DNA of 64,000 nt from Izhakiella australiensis (GCF_002006995.1 NZ_MRUL01000022.1:1-64000), one strand, 5' to 3'. Counted from the first letter of the stretch, positions 1 to 8,899 are shown. Program-made: numbers and translations. Notes: a model not told the origin generated them from the letters alone.

Positions 1-110
1 AAATCAATTTTGAGTCATTTTCTCGCCAGAGTGCAAAATCACTAAATCCTTCACAAGCCACGCCGCTGTTGAGTTTGCGGCCCTCATGAAAATATCCGAT
101 CAGTGCAGAA
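1..110. other. Unexplained sequence at left edge, junction with truncated macA
   Basis: These bases do not encode the signal-anchor that should precede the macA-like gene. In the macA frame there is a TGA at 87-89, and the other plus frames give nothing MacA-like. On the minus strand the reading frame through about 1-118 is open and runs into antisense macA at a run of seven C (118-124), as if a minus-strand gene had been cut and joined to macA. I do not recognise the encoded fragment. A deletion or element-mediated junction is an inference. Confidence 0.3.
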
Positions 111-1127
111 ATGATTTCCCCCCCACAAAACGTTGGCGCACAGGTTTCTGGCCAGGTTAAGTCGCTGAAAGTTAAGTTAGCCGACCGCGTTACCAAAGGG
201 CAGTCAATTGCCGATATTGATGACGTGCCACAGCGTAATGACTTGCGCAACGCAGAAGCTGCACTCAACGTGGTTAAAGCGGAACGTCAGGCCAGGCAGG
301 CGCTATTGAAGCAGGCCGAACTGCGTTTTAAGCGTCAGCGCCAGATGCTGCGAGAGGATGCGAGTTCGCGGGAAGACTTTGAAACTGCCGAAGCCACGCT
401 GGCCACCACTCGCGCGGAATTGCTGTCATTGAATGCCAAACTGGTCCAGGCACAGATTGATGTCGATAAAAAAAAGGTCGATCTGGGTTATACAAAGGTT
501 GTTGCTCCAATGGACGGCACGGTTATTGCCGTGGTCACCCAACAGGGCCAGACGGTGAACGCCAGCCAAAGTGCGCCGACCATTATCAAACTCGCCCGCC
601 TGGACGTGATGACCATTAAAGCCCAGATCTCTGAGGCGGATATCACGCGCGTTTCGCCGGGGCAAAAGGCCAGATTCACCATTTTCTCGGATCCTGATAA
701 GCATTATGACGCCACGCTACGTACCGTTGAACTGGCACCGGAGTCGGTTATGAAAGACGATGCCCTTGCCAGCAACAATTCGGCCTCGGGTTCAGGTACG
801 TCAAACGCTTCGGTGTACTACAATGCGCTGCTGGACGTTCCGAACCCGGATAACCGGCTGCGTATCGCCATGACAGCACAAGTTACCCTGTTGGCCGGCG
901 AGGCAAAAAACACGCTGCTGGTGCCGATTCAGGCGGTGCACAAAGTCGATGGCAACAAGCAACAGGTACAGGTGTTGCTCAGTGATAACACGCTGGAAAC
1001 CCGCGAGGTCAAAACCGGTATTACCAACAGCGTGGATATTCAGATCCTTGACGGTGTAAAAGTCGGGGAAAATGTTGTGCTGTCGCAGCCGGGTGAGAAA
1101 GCGCCAGGGGAAGGGTTTGTACTTTGA
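111..1127 (+). CDS. macA: MacA-like periplasmic adaptor, N-terminally truncated
   Basis: Periplasmic membrane-fusion protein that would link the inner-membrane ABC transporter MacB to the outer-membrane channel encoded downstream. The protein shows the lipoyl/barrel-sandwich half-motif VGAQVSGQVKSL at residues 8-19, a long alpha-hairpin (about 45-125), the second lipoyl half (YTKVVAPMDGTV) and beta-barrel and membrane-proximal domains to the end. Normal MacA proteins carry about 60 more N-terminal residues, including a signal-anchor. Here the readable homology begins at the first ATG (111) and nothing upstream supplies the anchor, so the protein would not be exported as it stands. Its TGA overlaps the TTG start of macB. 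The rest of the frame is intact, which suggests a recent truncation or a start beyond an unresolved junction. The gene may be a pseudogene. Confidence 0.7.
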   Translation: MISPPQNVGAQVSGQVKSLKVKLADRVTKGQSIADIDDVPQRNDLRNAEAALNVVKAERQARQALLKQAELRFKRQRQMLREDASSREDFETAEATLATTRAELLSLNAKLVQAQIDVDKKKVDLGYTKVVAPMDGTVIAVVTQQGQTVNASQSAPTIIKLARLDVMTIKAQISEADITRVSPGQKARFTIFSDPDKHYDATLRTVELAPESVMKDDALASNNSASGSGTSNASVYYNALLDVPNPDNRLRIAMTAQVTLLAGEAKNTLLVPIQAVHKVDGNKQQVQVLLSDNTLETREVKTGITNSVDIQILDGVKVGENVVLSQPGEKAPGEGFVL

Positions 1128-3064
1128 GTAATATCATACAGCTGAAGGGCATCAGCCGCACCTATACCAACGGTGGACAGGCGCTTACCGTGTTGAAAGA
1201 GATTGATCTGACTATCGCGGCCGGAGAGCTGGTCGCGATCATCGGGGCCTCCGGTTCAGGTAAGTCAACGCTGATGAATATTATGGGCTGTCTCGACGTC
1301 CCGGATTGCGGCGACTACTACATCCGCGGCCAGAATGCTGCCCGGCTTTCACCAGATGAGTTGGCAAGGACCCGCCGCGAGCATATCGGCTTTATCTTCC
1401 AGCGTTACCATTTAATGCCCGACCTTAGCGCGTTAGGTAACGTCGAAATTCCGGCGATTTATGCCAATAGCGAGCGTGACAAGCGCCGTCTGCGAGCCGC
1501 TTCACTGCTCGGCAGGCTTGGGCTGGAAGGCCGCGAACACCATAAGCCGGGAGAACTTTCCGGCGGTCAGCAGCAGCGGGTAAGTATTGCCCGCTCGCTG
1601 ATCAACGGTGGCGAAATCATCCTTGCGGATGAGCCGACCGGCGCGCTGGATACGCAGTCCGGTCAGGAGGTGCTGGCAATACTCAGCGAACTGAATCAGC
1701 GTGGTCACACCGTGGTTATCGTGACTCACGATATGAAGGTCGCGCAGTACGCAAACCGTATTATTGAGCTGCGTGACGGCGAAATAATCTCTGATACCGG
1801 TAGTTGCGCTACCTCCGGGGTTGCCCTCGCTCCGCCTGACAGCGTTCAGCAAAGCCGCTGGCAGAGTCTGTTCGACCGCACCCGTGAATCCCTGCAAATG
1901 GCGCTAAAAGCGATGAATGCGCACCGCCTGCGCACGACGTTAACCATGACGGGCATTATCTTTGGCATCGCCGCCGTTGTGACGGTCGTGGCACTGGGTG
2001 AAGGTGCCAAGCAGCGAACCCTGGAGAATATTAAACAGCTGGGAACCAACGTGGTGAGCATTTTTCCGGGGAGGGATTTTTTTGATGACAGCGCCGAAAG
2101 CATCCGTACGCTGGTTCCGGCAGATGCAGAGGCGTTAGCAAAGCAGGGGTTTGTTGACAGCGTCAGCCCCGAAGTTAACGCCTCAGACAACATTCGTTTT
2201 CTCGGCAAATCCGCCACCGCTACGATCAACGGCGTTGGGCGCGATCATTTTCGCGTTAACGGTATTGAGCTTTTGCAGGGAGCAACCTTCCGGGACGACC
2301 GAAATGCCCAGCAGGAAGTGATCATTGATGAAAACGCCCGCAAGGCGCTATTTGACGATGCGGGATTACAGGCGTTGGGTCAAATCGTCTTTCTTGGCTC
2401 GGTGCCTGCGCGGGTCGTCGGTATAGCTAAAAGCAATAACCGTAGCTATGCGCCAAACCGCATTACCGTCTGGATGCCTTACAGCACGGTGATGTACCGA
2501 ATGGTAGGAAAACCGGTGCTGACCAGCATCAGCGTCCGGCTTAAGGACAATGTTGCTAACGAGGCGGCGGTAAGCGCTATTTCTCAGCTATTGACCCAAC
2601 GCCACGGAGTGAAAGATTTCCAGCTCTATAATTTCGAACAGATTCGAAAATCTGTCGAACGGACCTCACTGACCTTCAGTATTCTGATTCTGATGGTGGC
2701 CTGCATCTCGCTGATGATCGGCAGTATTGGGGTGATGAACATTATGCTGGTGTCGGTGACCGAACGTACCCATGAAATTGGCGTGCGTATGGCGGTAGGC
2801 GCGCGGCGCAGCGATATCATGCAGCAATTCATGATTGAGGCCGTGCTGGTGTGTCTTATCGGCGGCGCGTTGGGTATTGCGCTATCGTACGCCGCCGGCG
2901 CGTTGTTTACCGCACTGGCGGGCAGCATGTTTACCGCTATTTATTCGTGGCAGGCCGCGGCTGCTGCATTCTTCAGCTCAACGTTAATCGGCATGATCTT
3001 TGGTTATCTCCCCGCTCGCAAGGCGGCAAGGATGGACCCGGTCGTTTCACTGGCCAGCGAGTAA
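1124..3064 (+). CDS. macB: MacB-type ABC exporter (ATPase-permease fusion)
   Basis: Inner-membrane component of a tripartite MacAB-type efflux pump for macrolides, peptides or siderophore-like compounds; the substrate cannot be read from sequence. The 646-residue length matches the family. The N-terminal ATPase has Walker A GASGSGKST (about 39-47), signature LSGGQQQR and Walker B ILADEPTGALD. The C-terminal half has one TM near 275-295 (after the conserved RLRTTLTMTGIIFGIAAVV), a large periplasmic domain, and three TM helices in an FtsX-like domain. The start is TTG at 1124, overlapping the macA stop codon, with a purine-rich ribosome site (GGGGAAGGG) just upstream. This implies translational coupling to macA. 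The gene looks intact. Confidence 0.93.
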   Translation: MSNIIQLKGISRTYTNGGQALTVLKEIDLTIAAGELVAIIGASGSGKSTLMNIMGCLDVPDCGDYYIRGQNAARLSPDELARTRREHIGFIFQRYHLMPDLSALGNVEIPAIYANSERDKRRLRAASLLGRLGLEGREHHKPGELSGGQQQRVSIARSLINGGEIILADEPTGALDTQSGQEVLAILSELNQRGHTVVIVTHDMKVAQYANRIIELRDGEIISDTGSCATSGVALAPPDSVQQSRWQSLFDRTRESLQMALKAMNAHRLRTTLTMTGIIFGIAAVVTVVALGEGAKQRTLENIKQLGTNVVSIFPGRDFFDDSAESIRTLVPADAEALAKQGFVDSVSPEVNASDNIRFLGKSATATINGVGRDHFRVNGIELLQGATFRDDRNAQQEVIIDENARKALFDDAGLQALGQIVFLGSVPARVVGIAKSNNRSYAPNRITVWMPYSTVMYRMVGKPVLTSISVRLKDNVANEAAVSAISQLLTQRHGVKDFQLYNFEQIRKSVERTSLTFSILILMVACISLMIGSIGVMNIMLVSVTERTHEIGVRMAVGARRSDIMQQFMIEAVLVCLIGGALGIALSYAAGALFTALAGSMFTAIYSWQAAAAAFFSSTLIGMIFGYLPARKAARMDPVVSLASE

Positions 3065-3067
3065 CCC

Positions 3068-4468
3068 ATGAAAACATTATCCCCTTTAGTTGTATGCCTT
3101 GCAGCCCTGCTTAGCGCCGGCTGCGCAAACTTCCTGAAAAGCGATTACCAAACTCCTGAGGTGAAATACCCTGCAAGCTGGTATCAGGGTGCTGCTGCCG
3201 GAGAGACGGCGCCGTTTGACTGGCAAGCGTTTAACGACCCACGACTCGATGGTTGGCTGCGGCAGGTTATAGCGCGCAATAACGACGTGGCTGGGGCGGT
3301 GCTGCGCGTGTATCGCGCCCGGCTTGACGAGGAGCGGGTTGGCATCGCGAACGATCCGGGACTTAAAGGGTCGCTCGGCGTGAATAGCAAAAAGCAACTG
3401 GACGGCTCAGCTGGCTGGCGCAGTGGCAGCGACGCCAATCTCGATACCCGTTATGAGCTGGATCTGTGGGGCAAGATAGCGCGCCAACGTGACGCGAAAG
3501 CGTGGGCGCGTGAGGCCTCAGAAGAGGATTTGCGTGCTGCCCGCCTGACGCTACTCTCAGATGCCAGTAATAACTATTGGCGCATCGGCTTAATTAACCA
3601 ACAGCTGTCTGTCCTTCAACAGAGTATCGATTACGCAAAAGAGACGCTGCGTCTGGCTAATGCTCGCTACGCAGCGGGCGGCGCTTCCTTGCTGGATGTG
3701 GTGGACGCTCAGCAGGGCATGCTATCCCAGGAGAACAGACTGACCGCGTTGCAGAATGAACGTTTAAAGGCGCTTAACCAGCAGGCCGTTCTGCTTGGCA
3801 CCGCGCCGGGCAGCCCGATTGTCGAACCAAAAGCGTTACCGACGGGACCGCTGCCGCAGGTCAATGTGAATATTCCGGTCAACGCGCTGCGGCACCGACC
3901 GGATATCAGCGCCAAAGAGTGGCGGGTGCGTGAAGCGCTGACCACGGTTGATATCCGGCGCAGCGAATTTTATCCGGCGTTCAGTCTGACCGGCTCGCTT
4001 GGCACAAGCAGCAGCACGCTCATTGCCTTCCTGCACAATCCTGTCGGCACCGTTGGCGCAAACCTGACGCTGCCGTTCCTGGACTGGAGAGCAAGAGGCG
4101 TGGACGTGAAGATTGCGCGCAACGACTACGAACAGCGGGTGCTGGCGTTTAAACAGGCACTTTACAAGGCGATGAGCAGTATAGAGGATGCGCTTTCTTT
4201 GCGTCATCAACTGCTTGAACAAGAGACGCGCCTGCGTGATGGTCTGGAACTGGCGAAAAAATCAGAGAAGCTAAATGAAGTGCGTTACCGGCAGGGCGCG
4301 GTGCGGATTTCGTTCTGGCTTGATGCCCAGGATAAACGCCGCCAGGCCGAGCTGTTACTCGATGAAAATCGCTTTGACCAGTTAAATAATCTGGTAAAAA
4401 TCTATCTGGAGTTTGGCGGTTCAGCGACTTTCCCAGGCGCCGACCAGCCGGCTGGAATCGCTTTTTAA
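3068..4468 (+). CDS. TolC-like outer-membrane efflux lipoprotein (NodT/OprM family)
   Basis: Outer-membrane factor that would complete the MacAB pump locally instead of relying on chromosomal TolC. A lipoprotein signal peptide ends in a clear lipobox (LLSAGC, acylated Cys19). Two repeated outer-membrane-efflux-protein domains follow, rich in helical coiled-coil sequence, with the typical motif ALRHRPDISAKEWRVREA near 270 and a FYPAFSLTGSLG beta strand in the second half. The 466-residue length is normal for the OprM/CusC/NodT class. It starts three bases after the macB stop, so it belongs to the same operon. No family symbol is assigned because several paralogous groups look alike. Confidence 0.88.
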   Translation: MKTLSPLVVCLAALLSAGCANFLKSDYQTPEVKYPASWYQGAAAGETAPFDWQAFNDPRLDGWLRQVIARNNDVAGAVLRVYRARLDEERVGIANDPGLKGSLGVNSKKQLDGSAGWRSGSDANLDTRYELDLWGKIARQRDAKAWAREASEEDLRAARLTLLSDASNNYWRIGLINQQLSVLQQSIDYAKETLRLANARYAAGGASLLDVVDAQQGMLSQENRLTALQNERLKALNQQAVLLGTAPGSPIVEPKALPTGPLPQVNVNIPVNALRHRPDISAKEWRVREALTTVDIRRSEFYPAFSLTGSLGTSSSTLIAFLHNPVGTVGANLTLPFLDWRARGVDVKIARNDYEQRVLAFKQALYKAMSSIEDALSLRHQLLEQETRLRDGLELAKKSEKLNEVRYRQGAVRISFWLDAQDKRRQAELLLDENRFDQLNNLVKIYLEFGGSATFPGADQPAGIAF

Positions 4469-4480
4469 CCAGCAATAAAT

Positions 4481-4509
4481 TAACGCCGCCAGCAAAACTG
4501 GCGGCGTTA
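4481..4509. terminator. 12-bp perfect inverted repeat between convergent operons
   Basis: TAACGCCGCCAG at 4481-4492 pairs with CTGGCGGCGTTA at 4498-4509 around the loop CAAAA. It lies between the convergent ends of the efflux operon (plus) and the DapA-family gene (minus). No strong T-run follows on either side, so termination in both directions is inferred from the stem and its position. Confidence 0.6.
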
Positions 4510-4542
4510 AACACGCGTTTACCAATTATCTCTGGTATTGAA

Positions 4543-5505
4543 TCAGGCTTTGAACTCCTGCACTGCGCCTGGATGCTGACACCATGTGGCATACCAGCTT
4601 TTAAACAGGCCGAGCTGTTTCTCCACGTAGCCGCGCTGGCTTTCACTCAATGCATCGCTATGATTAAAATGCAGCCGGTATTCACTGTCCCCTTGCAGCA
4701 CCATCATATGCTTAAAATAGAGCACCAGATCGGGGCCGGCATCAAACGATGACAGCACCGCCAGCGCCTGCTCAAGTTCAAGGGCCCGCTGGCGAGCATC
4801 CCCATTACCTGTAGCGGCGGCTTTGGCAAGATTGCAAAGGTGTAGCACTTCTTTTGGCAGCACATTGCCGATACCGGTAATCGCGCCAACCGCCCCACAG
4901 TTAACAAAGCCATGGAAAACGGCGGTATCCACGCCAATCATCAGGGTGACATCATCATCCTTGCTGGTGATATTTTCTGCGGCGTAGCGTAAATCAGCAT
5001 CGCCGCCAAACTCTTTAAAGCCAATCAGGTTAGGATGCTCAGCGCGCAGCGCGAAGAAAAGATCGGCACGCGTGGCAAAGCCATAATACGGGCTGTTATA
5101 AATCACCGCCGGCAGATCGGAGGCCGCGTCAAGAATGGCTTTAAAATGCGCTTTTTGCGCACTGATCACCGTCCCGCGCGATAGCACGCGAGGAATCACC
5201 ATCAGCCCTTTAGCGCCAACCTTTTGCGCATGGGCCGCATGAGCGACAGCAGTTGCCGTATTGACTGCTCCGGTGCCAACGATCACCGGAATTCCGGCAG
5301 TGACCAGCCGCTCGACGCCTTCCATGCGCTGAGCATCAGTCAGCAACGGCCAGTCCCCCATCGAACCGCAATAAACAACTGAGGACATTCCTGCTGCGAT
5401 AAGCTGTTGAGCTTTCTTTACCAGCGCATCAAAGTCAGGAGTACGATCGTCTTTACATGGCGTCATTAACGCCGGAATGACACCAGAAAATATATCCGAT
5501 TTCAT
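4543..5505 (-). CDS. lhpC: DapA-family lyase, probable pyrroline-4-hydroxy-2-carboxylate deaminase
   Basis: Class I aldolase-fold enzyme. In hydroxyproline degradation the homologue deaminates 1-pyrroline-4-hydroxy-2-carboxylate to 2-oxoglutarate semialdehyde. Visible family residues are the GSMGDWPLL segment (substrate-carboxylate loop), Tyr in IYNSPYYG and the Schiff-base Lys in GFKEFGG. The protein strongly resembles the DapA-like member of the Pseudomonas lhp cluster as I recall it. The start is set at the ATG at 5505, preceded by GGAGATAAAT, giving 320 residues; an upstream in-frame ATG at 5550 has no ribosome site. It is the last gene of the minus-strand arm, separated by 194 bp from the preceding DapA paralogue, so it may have its own promoter. 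The specific reaction is inferred from family and context. Confidence 0.75.
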   Translation of the reverse strand: MKSDIFSGVIPALMTPCKDDRTPDFDALVKKAQQLIAAGMSSVVYCGSMGDWPLLTDAQRMEGVERLVTAGIPVIVGTGAVNTATAVAHAAHAQKVGAKGLMVIPRVLSRGTVISAQKAHFKAILDAASDLPAVIYNSPYYGFATRADLFFALRAEHPNLIGFKEFGGDADLRYAAENITSKDDDVTLMIGVDTAVFHGFVNCGAVGAITGIGNVLPKEVLHLCNLAKAAATGNGDARQRALELEQALAVLSSFDAGPDLVLYFKHMMVLQGDSEYRLHFNHSDALSESQRGYVEKQLGLFKSWYATWCQHPGAVQEFKA

Positions 5506-5620
5506 ATTTATCTCCAGGAAACAGAACACCTGAAATAATGTGAAAATCACTTTATTTCATTGCGAACAGCGCAAAAGGCCTGACAATGGTCACAGGTAAA
5601 CAACGACCAGATATGATTAC

Positions 5621-5656
5621 ACCCCGTCCGCTAAATTATTTTTTCGCCGGCGGGGT
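5621..5656 (-). terminator. Imperfect GC hairpin between the two DapA-family genes
   Basis: ACCCCG (5621-5626) pairs with CGGGGT (5651-5656), with partly paired bases inside. It sits about 45 bases beyond the stop of the upstream DapA paralogue. It could partly terminate the minus-strand transcript and explain the unusually large gap before the next gene. The rest of the 194-bp gap is AT-rich and shows no other feature I can support. Confidence 0.35.
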
Positions 5657-5699
5657 TATTAACAAAAAATAGTAACTACATAATAAAAATATTGATCTA

Positions 5700-6614
5700 T
5701 TAACCGTTATTTTTGGCAGCTGAAGTTAACAAAGAGGCATCCAATTTATTAAGCACATTTTTAAGCTGCTCTTTTTGGCTCGCCGTATACTGTGGGATGG
5801 GTTCCCGCACCGGACCGACGCGCAGCCCGAGGATCTCACAGGCGGCCTTCACGCCGCTGTTATAACGGCCGCTGGCGAGCAGGCGAATTAATGGATTAAT
5901 CTGCCGCCAGATATCAGCAATTTTTTGCGCGTCCCCCTGCTCACTCGCCTGCTGTAATTGCAGTAATGCCGGCGTCATAAAGTTAGCAATACCCATTACC
6001 ATACCCGGCGCCTTTAATAGTAACGCTGGCAGCATCAGTACATCCTCGCCGTTAAGCAAGGTTATATCCTGCGCGTGTTCGGCCAACAGGGTATTCATCT
6101 GCAAAATATTGGCAGAAGAGTCTTTAACATATTTCACCTGCGGAATTTCACGTGCCAGCTTAACTAAAAAATCAACGTCAAGATGCAGGCCGGTAGCAGG
6201 CGGGAAATTATAGGCGCAAATGGGCAGCGAAATAGCATCCGCCACGCCAGCATAATAACGCCAGGCTTCATCAAAGCCGATAGGCTCATAATAAGGCGTA
6301 GCCAGCATCACTGCCGTCGCACCGATCCGCTCAGCGTGCTGAGAAAACGCCACCGCTTCACGCGTTGAGGTTGCCCCGGTATGCGCCAGCACCGCCGCCC
6401 GACCGGCGGTCTGATCGACCACAATTTCAACTAACTGCAAACGTTCCTGATGAGACAAGGTAGCGAATTCGCCCGTGCCGCCCGCAGGCACAAAACCGTC
6501 AACGCCGTCCTTAATCCCCTGCTCCACCAGCGCGCGCAGCGCCTTTTCATCAATTTTTTCACCGTCCGCCGTGAAGGGGGTAACAATTGCGGAAAGTACA
6601 CCTTTAAGCGTCAT
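5700..6614 (-). CDS. Second DapA-family aldolase/dehydratase
   Basis: Pyruvate-type class I aldolase superfamily member, 304 residues. It has the GGTGEF carboxylate-binding loop (about 45-50), Tyr in CAYNFPPATG and the Schiff-base Lys in KYVKDSSAN. It differs widely from the other DapA-like protein of the cluster (GTGE versus GSMGD loop), so the two are not a recent duplication. Family members act on 4-hydroxy-2-oxoglutarate, 2-keto-3-deoxy sugar acids or dihydrodipicolinate; which of these applies cannot be read here. The start ATG at 6614 is preceded by GGAGAC. It lies 17 bp after the epimerase gene in the same orientation, clearly co-transcribed. A second lyase is not needed for the simple hydroxyproline route, so its role is open. 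Confidence 0.8.
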   Translation of the reverse strand: MTLKGVLSAIVTPFTADGEKIDEKALRALVEQGIKDGVDGFVPAGGTGEFATLSHQERLQLVEIVVDQTAGRAAVLAHTGATSTREAVAFSQHAERIGATAVMLATPYYEPIGFDEAWRYYAGVADAISLPICAYNFPPATGLHLDVDFLVKLAREIPQVKYVKDSSANILQMNTLLAEHAQDITLLNGEDVLMLPALLLKAPGMVMGIANFMTPALLQLQQASEQGDAQKIADIWRQINPLIRLLASGRYNSGVKAACEILGLRVGPVREPIPQYTASQKEQLKNVLNKLDASLLTSAAKNNG

Positions 6615-6631
6615 AATAAAGTCTCCGTAAG

Positions 6632-7693
6632 TTAAAGCGGTGCAAAACCATCTGCCAGTTCGTCACCGGCATCAGCGGCGATTAGCAGAAAACCATTGAT
6701 ACGGGCTCGCCCGGTTAACGCTGGCGTTATCATCAGTCGCGAACCTTCAGAACGAACCCGCCGGGCCGTAACGGTAAAAGTCGAATCAATAATGCTGGAG
6801 GTCGTCAGTACATCATCCGGCTTGAGCAGGCCCATGGTGACCAGACGGGCATAAAAAGCACTGCTGCCAGTGCCGCAGGGTGAACGATCGATAACCCCCG
6901 GCGGGGCCACAACCACAATCTTCGCCCGTCCGGGTTCTGCCGGGTGATGCTGATAAAATAACACCTGGTAAACATCGAGCCGTTCGCCATTGGCCGGATC
7001 GCGCACGCCGTCGCGGGTATAGGCTGATCTTATCTGTCGGGCAAGACGCACAATCTCGCTGGCATTGTCCCGCTGCAACGACAGTCCTATCCGCTCGGCA
7101 TCAACTGAAATGTAATAATCGCCGCCGTACAGCAGCTCAACATCCATGGCGCGTCCCTCCACCAGGCATTGACTGCGGCTGATGCAGTAGGATTCGACGT
7201 TGATCATGGTGATATCAACCAGCTGGCCATTTTGACGACGCGCTTCGATACCAATAGCGCCGGCAGGCGTGCGAATGTTGAATTCAACGCTACCATCCGC
7301 TTGCAGCGGCAGCTCAGGCAATAAACCAAGCTCAATAATGACGCTGGCAAAGCCAATCGTGCAGTGACCGCACATTGGCGGATAAGCGCCAGGCTCAAGG
7401 AAAACCGCGCCGATATCGCAGCCATCCTGCTTGCCGTAAACCGGTAAAACCGCGCAGGTCAGGCCGCCGCCGCGCGGTTCGTGAACCAGCCGGCGCCGCC
7501 AGTGATCGGCATGATCGCGCAGCCAGCTGCGGGCGCTGTCAACCGTGCGCGCTTCCTGCGGCAGGGTAATACCGGACAGCACAATGCGCGTTGGATTACC
7601 GCCGGTATGGCTATCAACAACGCCGATCGCCTGGCGCTGTTCTTTTTCCAGCCAGGCATCAACCGCCGCTGGCAGCCTGAATGGCGCGCTCAT
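6632..7693 (-). CDS. Proline racemase family, probable 4-hydroxyproline 2-epimerase
   Basis: Interconverts L- and D-hydroxyproline (or proline) by a two-base cysteine mechanism. Both catalytic cysteines are visible: Cys108 in MCGHCTIG and Cys273 in DRSPCGTGSSA, with the DSHTGGNPTR substrate motif near residue 27. A Cys/Cys pair points to a racemase or epimerase. The trans-3-hydroxyproline dehydratases of the same family carry Thr at the second position. Length 353 is normal. Its ATG overlaps the TGA of the enolase-superfamily gene by one base, so translation is coupled. With the DapA-like enzymes and the ketoglutarate-semialdehyde dehydrogenase nearby, a hydroxyproline substrate is the best inference. 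Proline or 3-hydroxyproline remain possible. Confidence 0.83.
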   Translation of the reverse strand: MSAPFRLPAAVDAWLEKEQRQAIGVVDSHTGGNPTRIVLSGITLPQEARTVDSARSWLRDHADHWRRRLVHEPRGGGLTCAVLPVYGKQDGCDIGAVFLEPGAYPPMCGHCTIGFASVIIELGLLPELPLQADGSVEFNIRTPAGAIGIEARRQNGQLVDITMINVESYCISRSQCLVEGRAMDVELLYGGDYYISVDAERIGLSLQRDNASEIVRLARQIRSAYTRDGVRDPANGERLDVYQVLFYQHHPAEPGRAKIVVVAPPGVIDRSPCGTGSSAFYARLVTMGLLKPDDVLTTSSIIDSTFTVTARRVRSEGSRLMITPALTGRARINGFLLIAADAGDELADGFAPL

Positions 7694-8799
7694 CAGCCCG
7701 CGACCTGAAACAACGGCGCGTCGAGAGCGCCAGCATCAACCGCAATGCCAAGCCCCGGCGCCATTGGCGCTTTGCCACGTCCCTGCACCGAGCGCGGCTG
7801 ATAGCCCGCCACGTGTTCACGCGTCCAGTCGTTAAAGAATGAGGCATGCAGTAACGCATCCGGCCGGGTGCTGGCAGCGACATGCGCCACCGCCGCGCTG
7901 GTTACATCACCGCCCCAGACGTCTTCAATACAGATGGTCATGCCTAAATCCTGGGCAAGATCGCGCATGCGGATGGCACCGCTTATGCCCCCTACGCGGG
8001 CAAGTTTGATATTGACCGAACAGGCATTCGCCTCGTATTTAGCCCGGTAAAGCTCCGCTGCGTTAGTCACCGACTCATCCATCGACAGCGGCAGCGAGCT
8101 CATGCGCTGCACCAGCGCACAATCTGCGGTATCGCGGCACGGCTGCTCAACCAGCACGTTAAGCCCTGCCATTTCACTTACGGCTTTCATCGCCGCCTGC
8201 AGATTCCAGCCACCGTTAGCGTCAGCGACAATCACCGCATCAGCCGGGCAGGCTTCAATCACCCGGCGCGTACGCAGCGCGTCTTCAAACGGGTCGTTGC
8301 CGACTTTCAACTGGAAACGATTAATACCGGACAGGCTGCGCAACCGTACGAATTCAGCCATCGCCTCAGGCGCAGCCAGCGGAACGGCTTCATACAGCGG
8401 AAAATCCGCCTGGGCTATCCCGCCGGTCAGCATGGCGATCGGTAATCCCGCCGCCTTACCCAGCAGATCCCAACAGGCGATATCGATGGCGCTTTTCGCG
8501 CCCTGCTGGTCAAGCAATAGCGCATTCATCCGCTGATGAATAACAGAGAGGTTTCGCGGGTCCAGCCCAAGCAGCGCTGGCGCCATCACCTGTATTCCGG
8601 CCCGAATTCCCTCAGCAAATGCCGGCAGGTAAGTGCCGCCCAGCGTGCTGCTTTCTCCCCACCCTTCCTGGCCATCATCCGTGCGAATACGCACCAGCGT
8701 TGATGCCTGACTCTGGGCCGCGCGGCCGCCCGACATAACGTATTCGCCATGGGCGTAGGTCAGCTGATAACCAAAAACCTCAATTGCAGCAATTTTCAT
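7693..8799 (-). CDS. Enolase-superfamily enzyme, probable cis-3-hydroxyproline dehydratase or hydroxyproline-betaine epimerase type
   Basis: Mandelate-racemase/muconate-lactonizing subgroup enzyme. Metal ligands are seen as Asp in VADANGG (about 193), Glu in VEQPC (about 218) and Asp/Glu in SMDES (about 241-242). Acid/base lysines are Lys165 in FQLKVG and Lys265 in NIKLARVGG. This two-lysine pattern matches the group containing cis-3-hydroxy-L-proline dehydratase and hydroxyproline-betaine 2-epimerase. The start chosen is the ATG at 8799, with a weak GGA 10 bases upstream; a GTG at 8808 would add three residues. It is the first gene of the minus operon, directly behind a near-consensus promoter. 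The substrate is inferred from the neighbouring epimerase, lyases and aldehyde dehydrogenases. No enzyme here can be assigned with certainty. Confidence 0.8.
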   Translation of the reverse strand: MKIAAIEVFGYQLTYAHGEYVMSGGRAAQSQASTLVRIRTDDGQEGWGESSTLGGTYLPAFAEGIRAGIQVMAPALLGLDPRNLSVIHQRMNALLLDQQGAKSAIDIACWDLLGKAAGLPIAMLTGGIAQADFPLYEAVPLAAPEAMAEFVRLRSLSGINRFQLKVGNDPFEDALRTRRVIEACPADAVIVADANGGWNLQAAMKAVSEMAGLNVLVEQPCRDTADCALVQRMSSLPLSMDESVTNAAELYRAKYEANACSVNIKLARVGGISGAIRMRDLAQDLGMTICIEDVWGGDVTSAAVAHVAASTRPDALLHASFFNDWTREHVAGYQPRSVQGRGKAPMAPGLGIAVDAGALDAPLFQVAG

Positions 8800-8829
8800 T
8801 GTCGGCACATCCGTAGTGATTGGTAATGG

Positions 8830-8862
8830 GTAATATATTACATTGCACGCTTAAGCTGTCAA
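8830..8862 (-). promoter_or_regulatory. Near-consensus sigma-70 promoter with palindromic operator over the -10
   Basis: On the minus strand TTGACA (8857-8862), a 16-base spacer and TAATAT (8835-8840) form a near-consensus promoter. It reads into the enolase-epimerase-lyase operon, with a predicted start near 8828. The perfect 12-bp palindrome GTAATATATTAC (8830-8841) covers the -10 box, where a bound repressor would block polymerase. Such AT-centred dyads are typical of GntR/FadR-type regulators, but no regulator gene is present in the cluster. Confidence 0.65.
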
Positions 8863-8899
8863 TCAGGTTTTATTCACCCTCGCGTAAGCTGAAAATGCC

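Noticed and set aside
4149-4646. 165-codon minus-strand open frame across the end of the efflux operon
   Set aside because: It runs through the hairpin and antisense to the outer-membrane lipoprotein gene and the end of lhpC.
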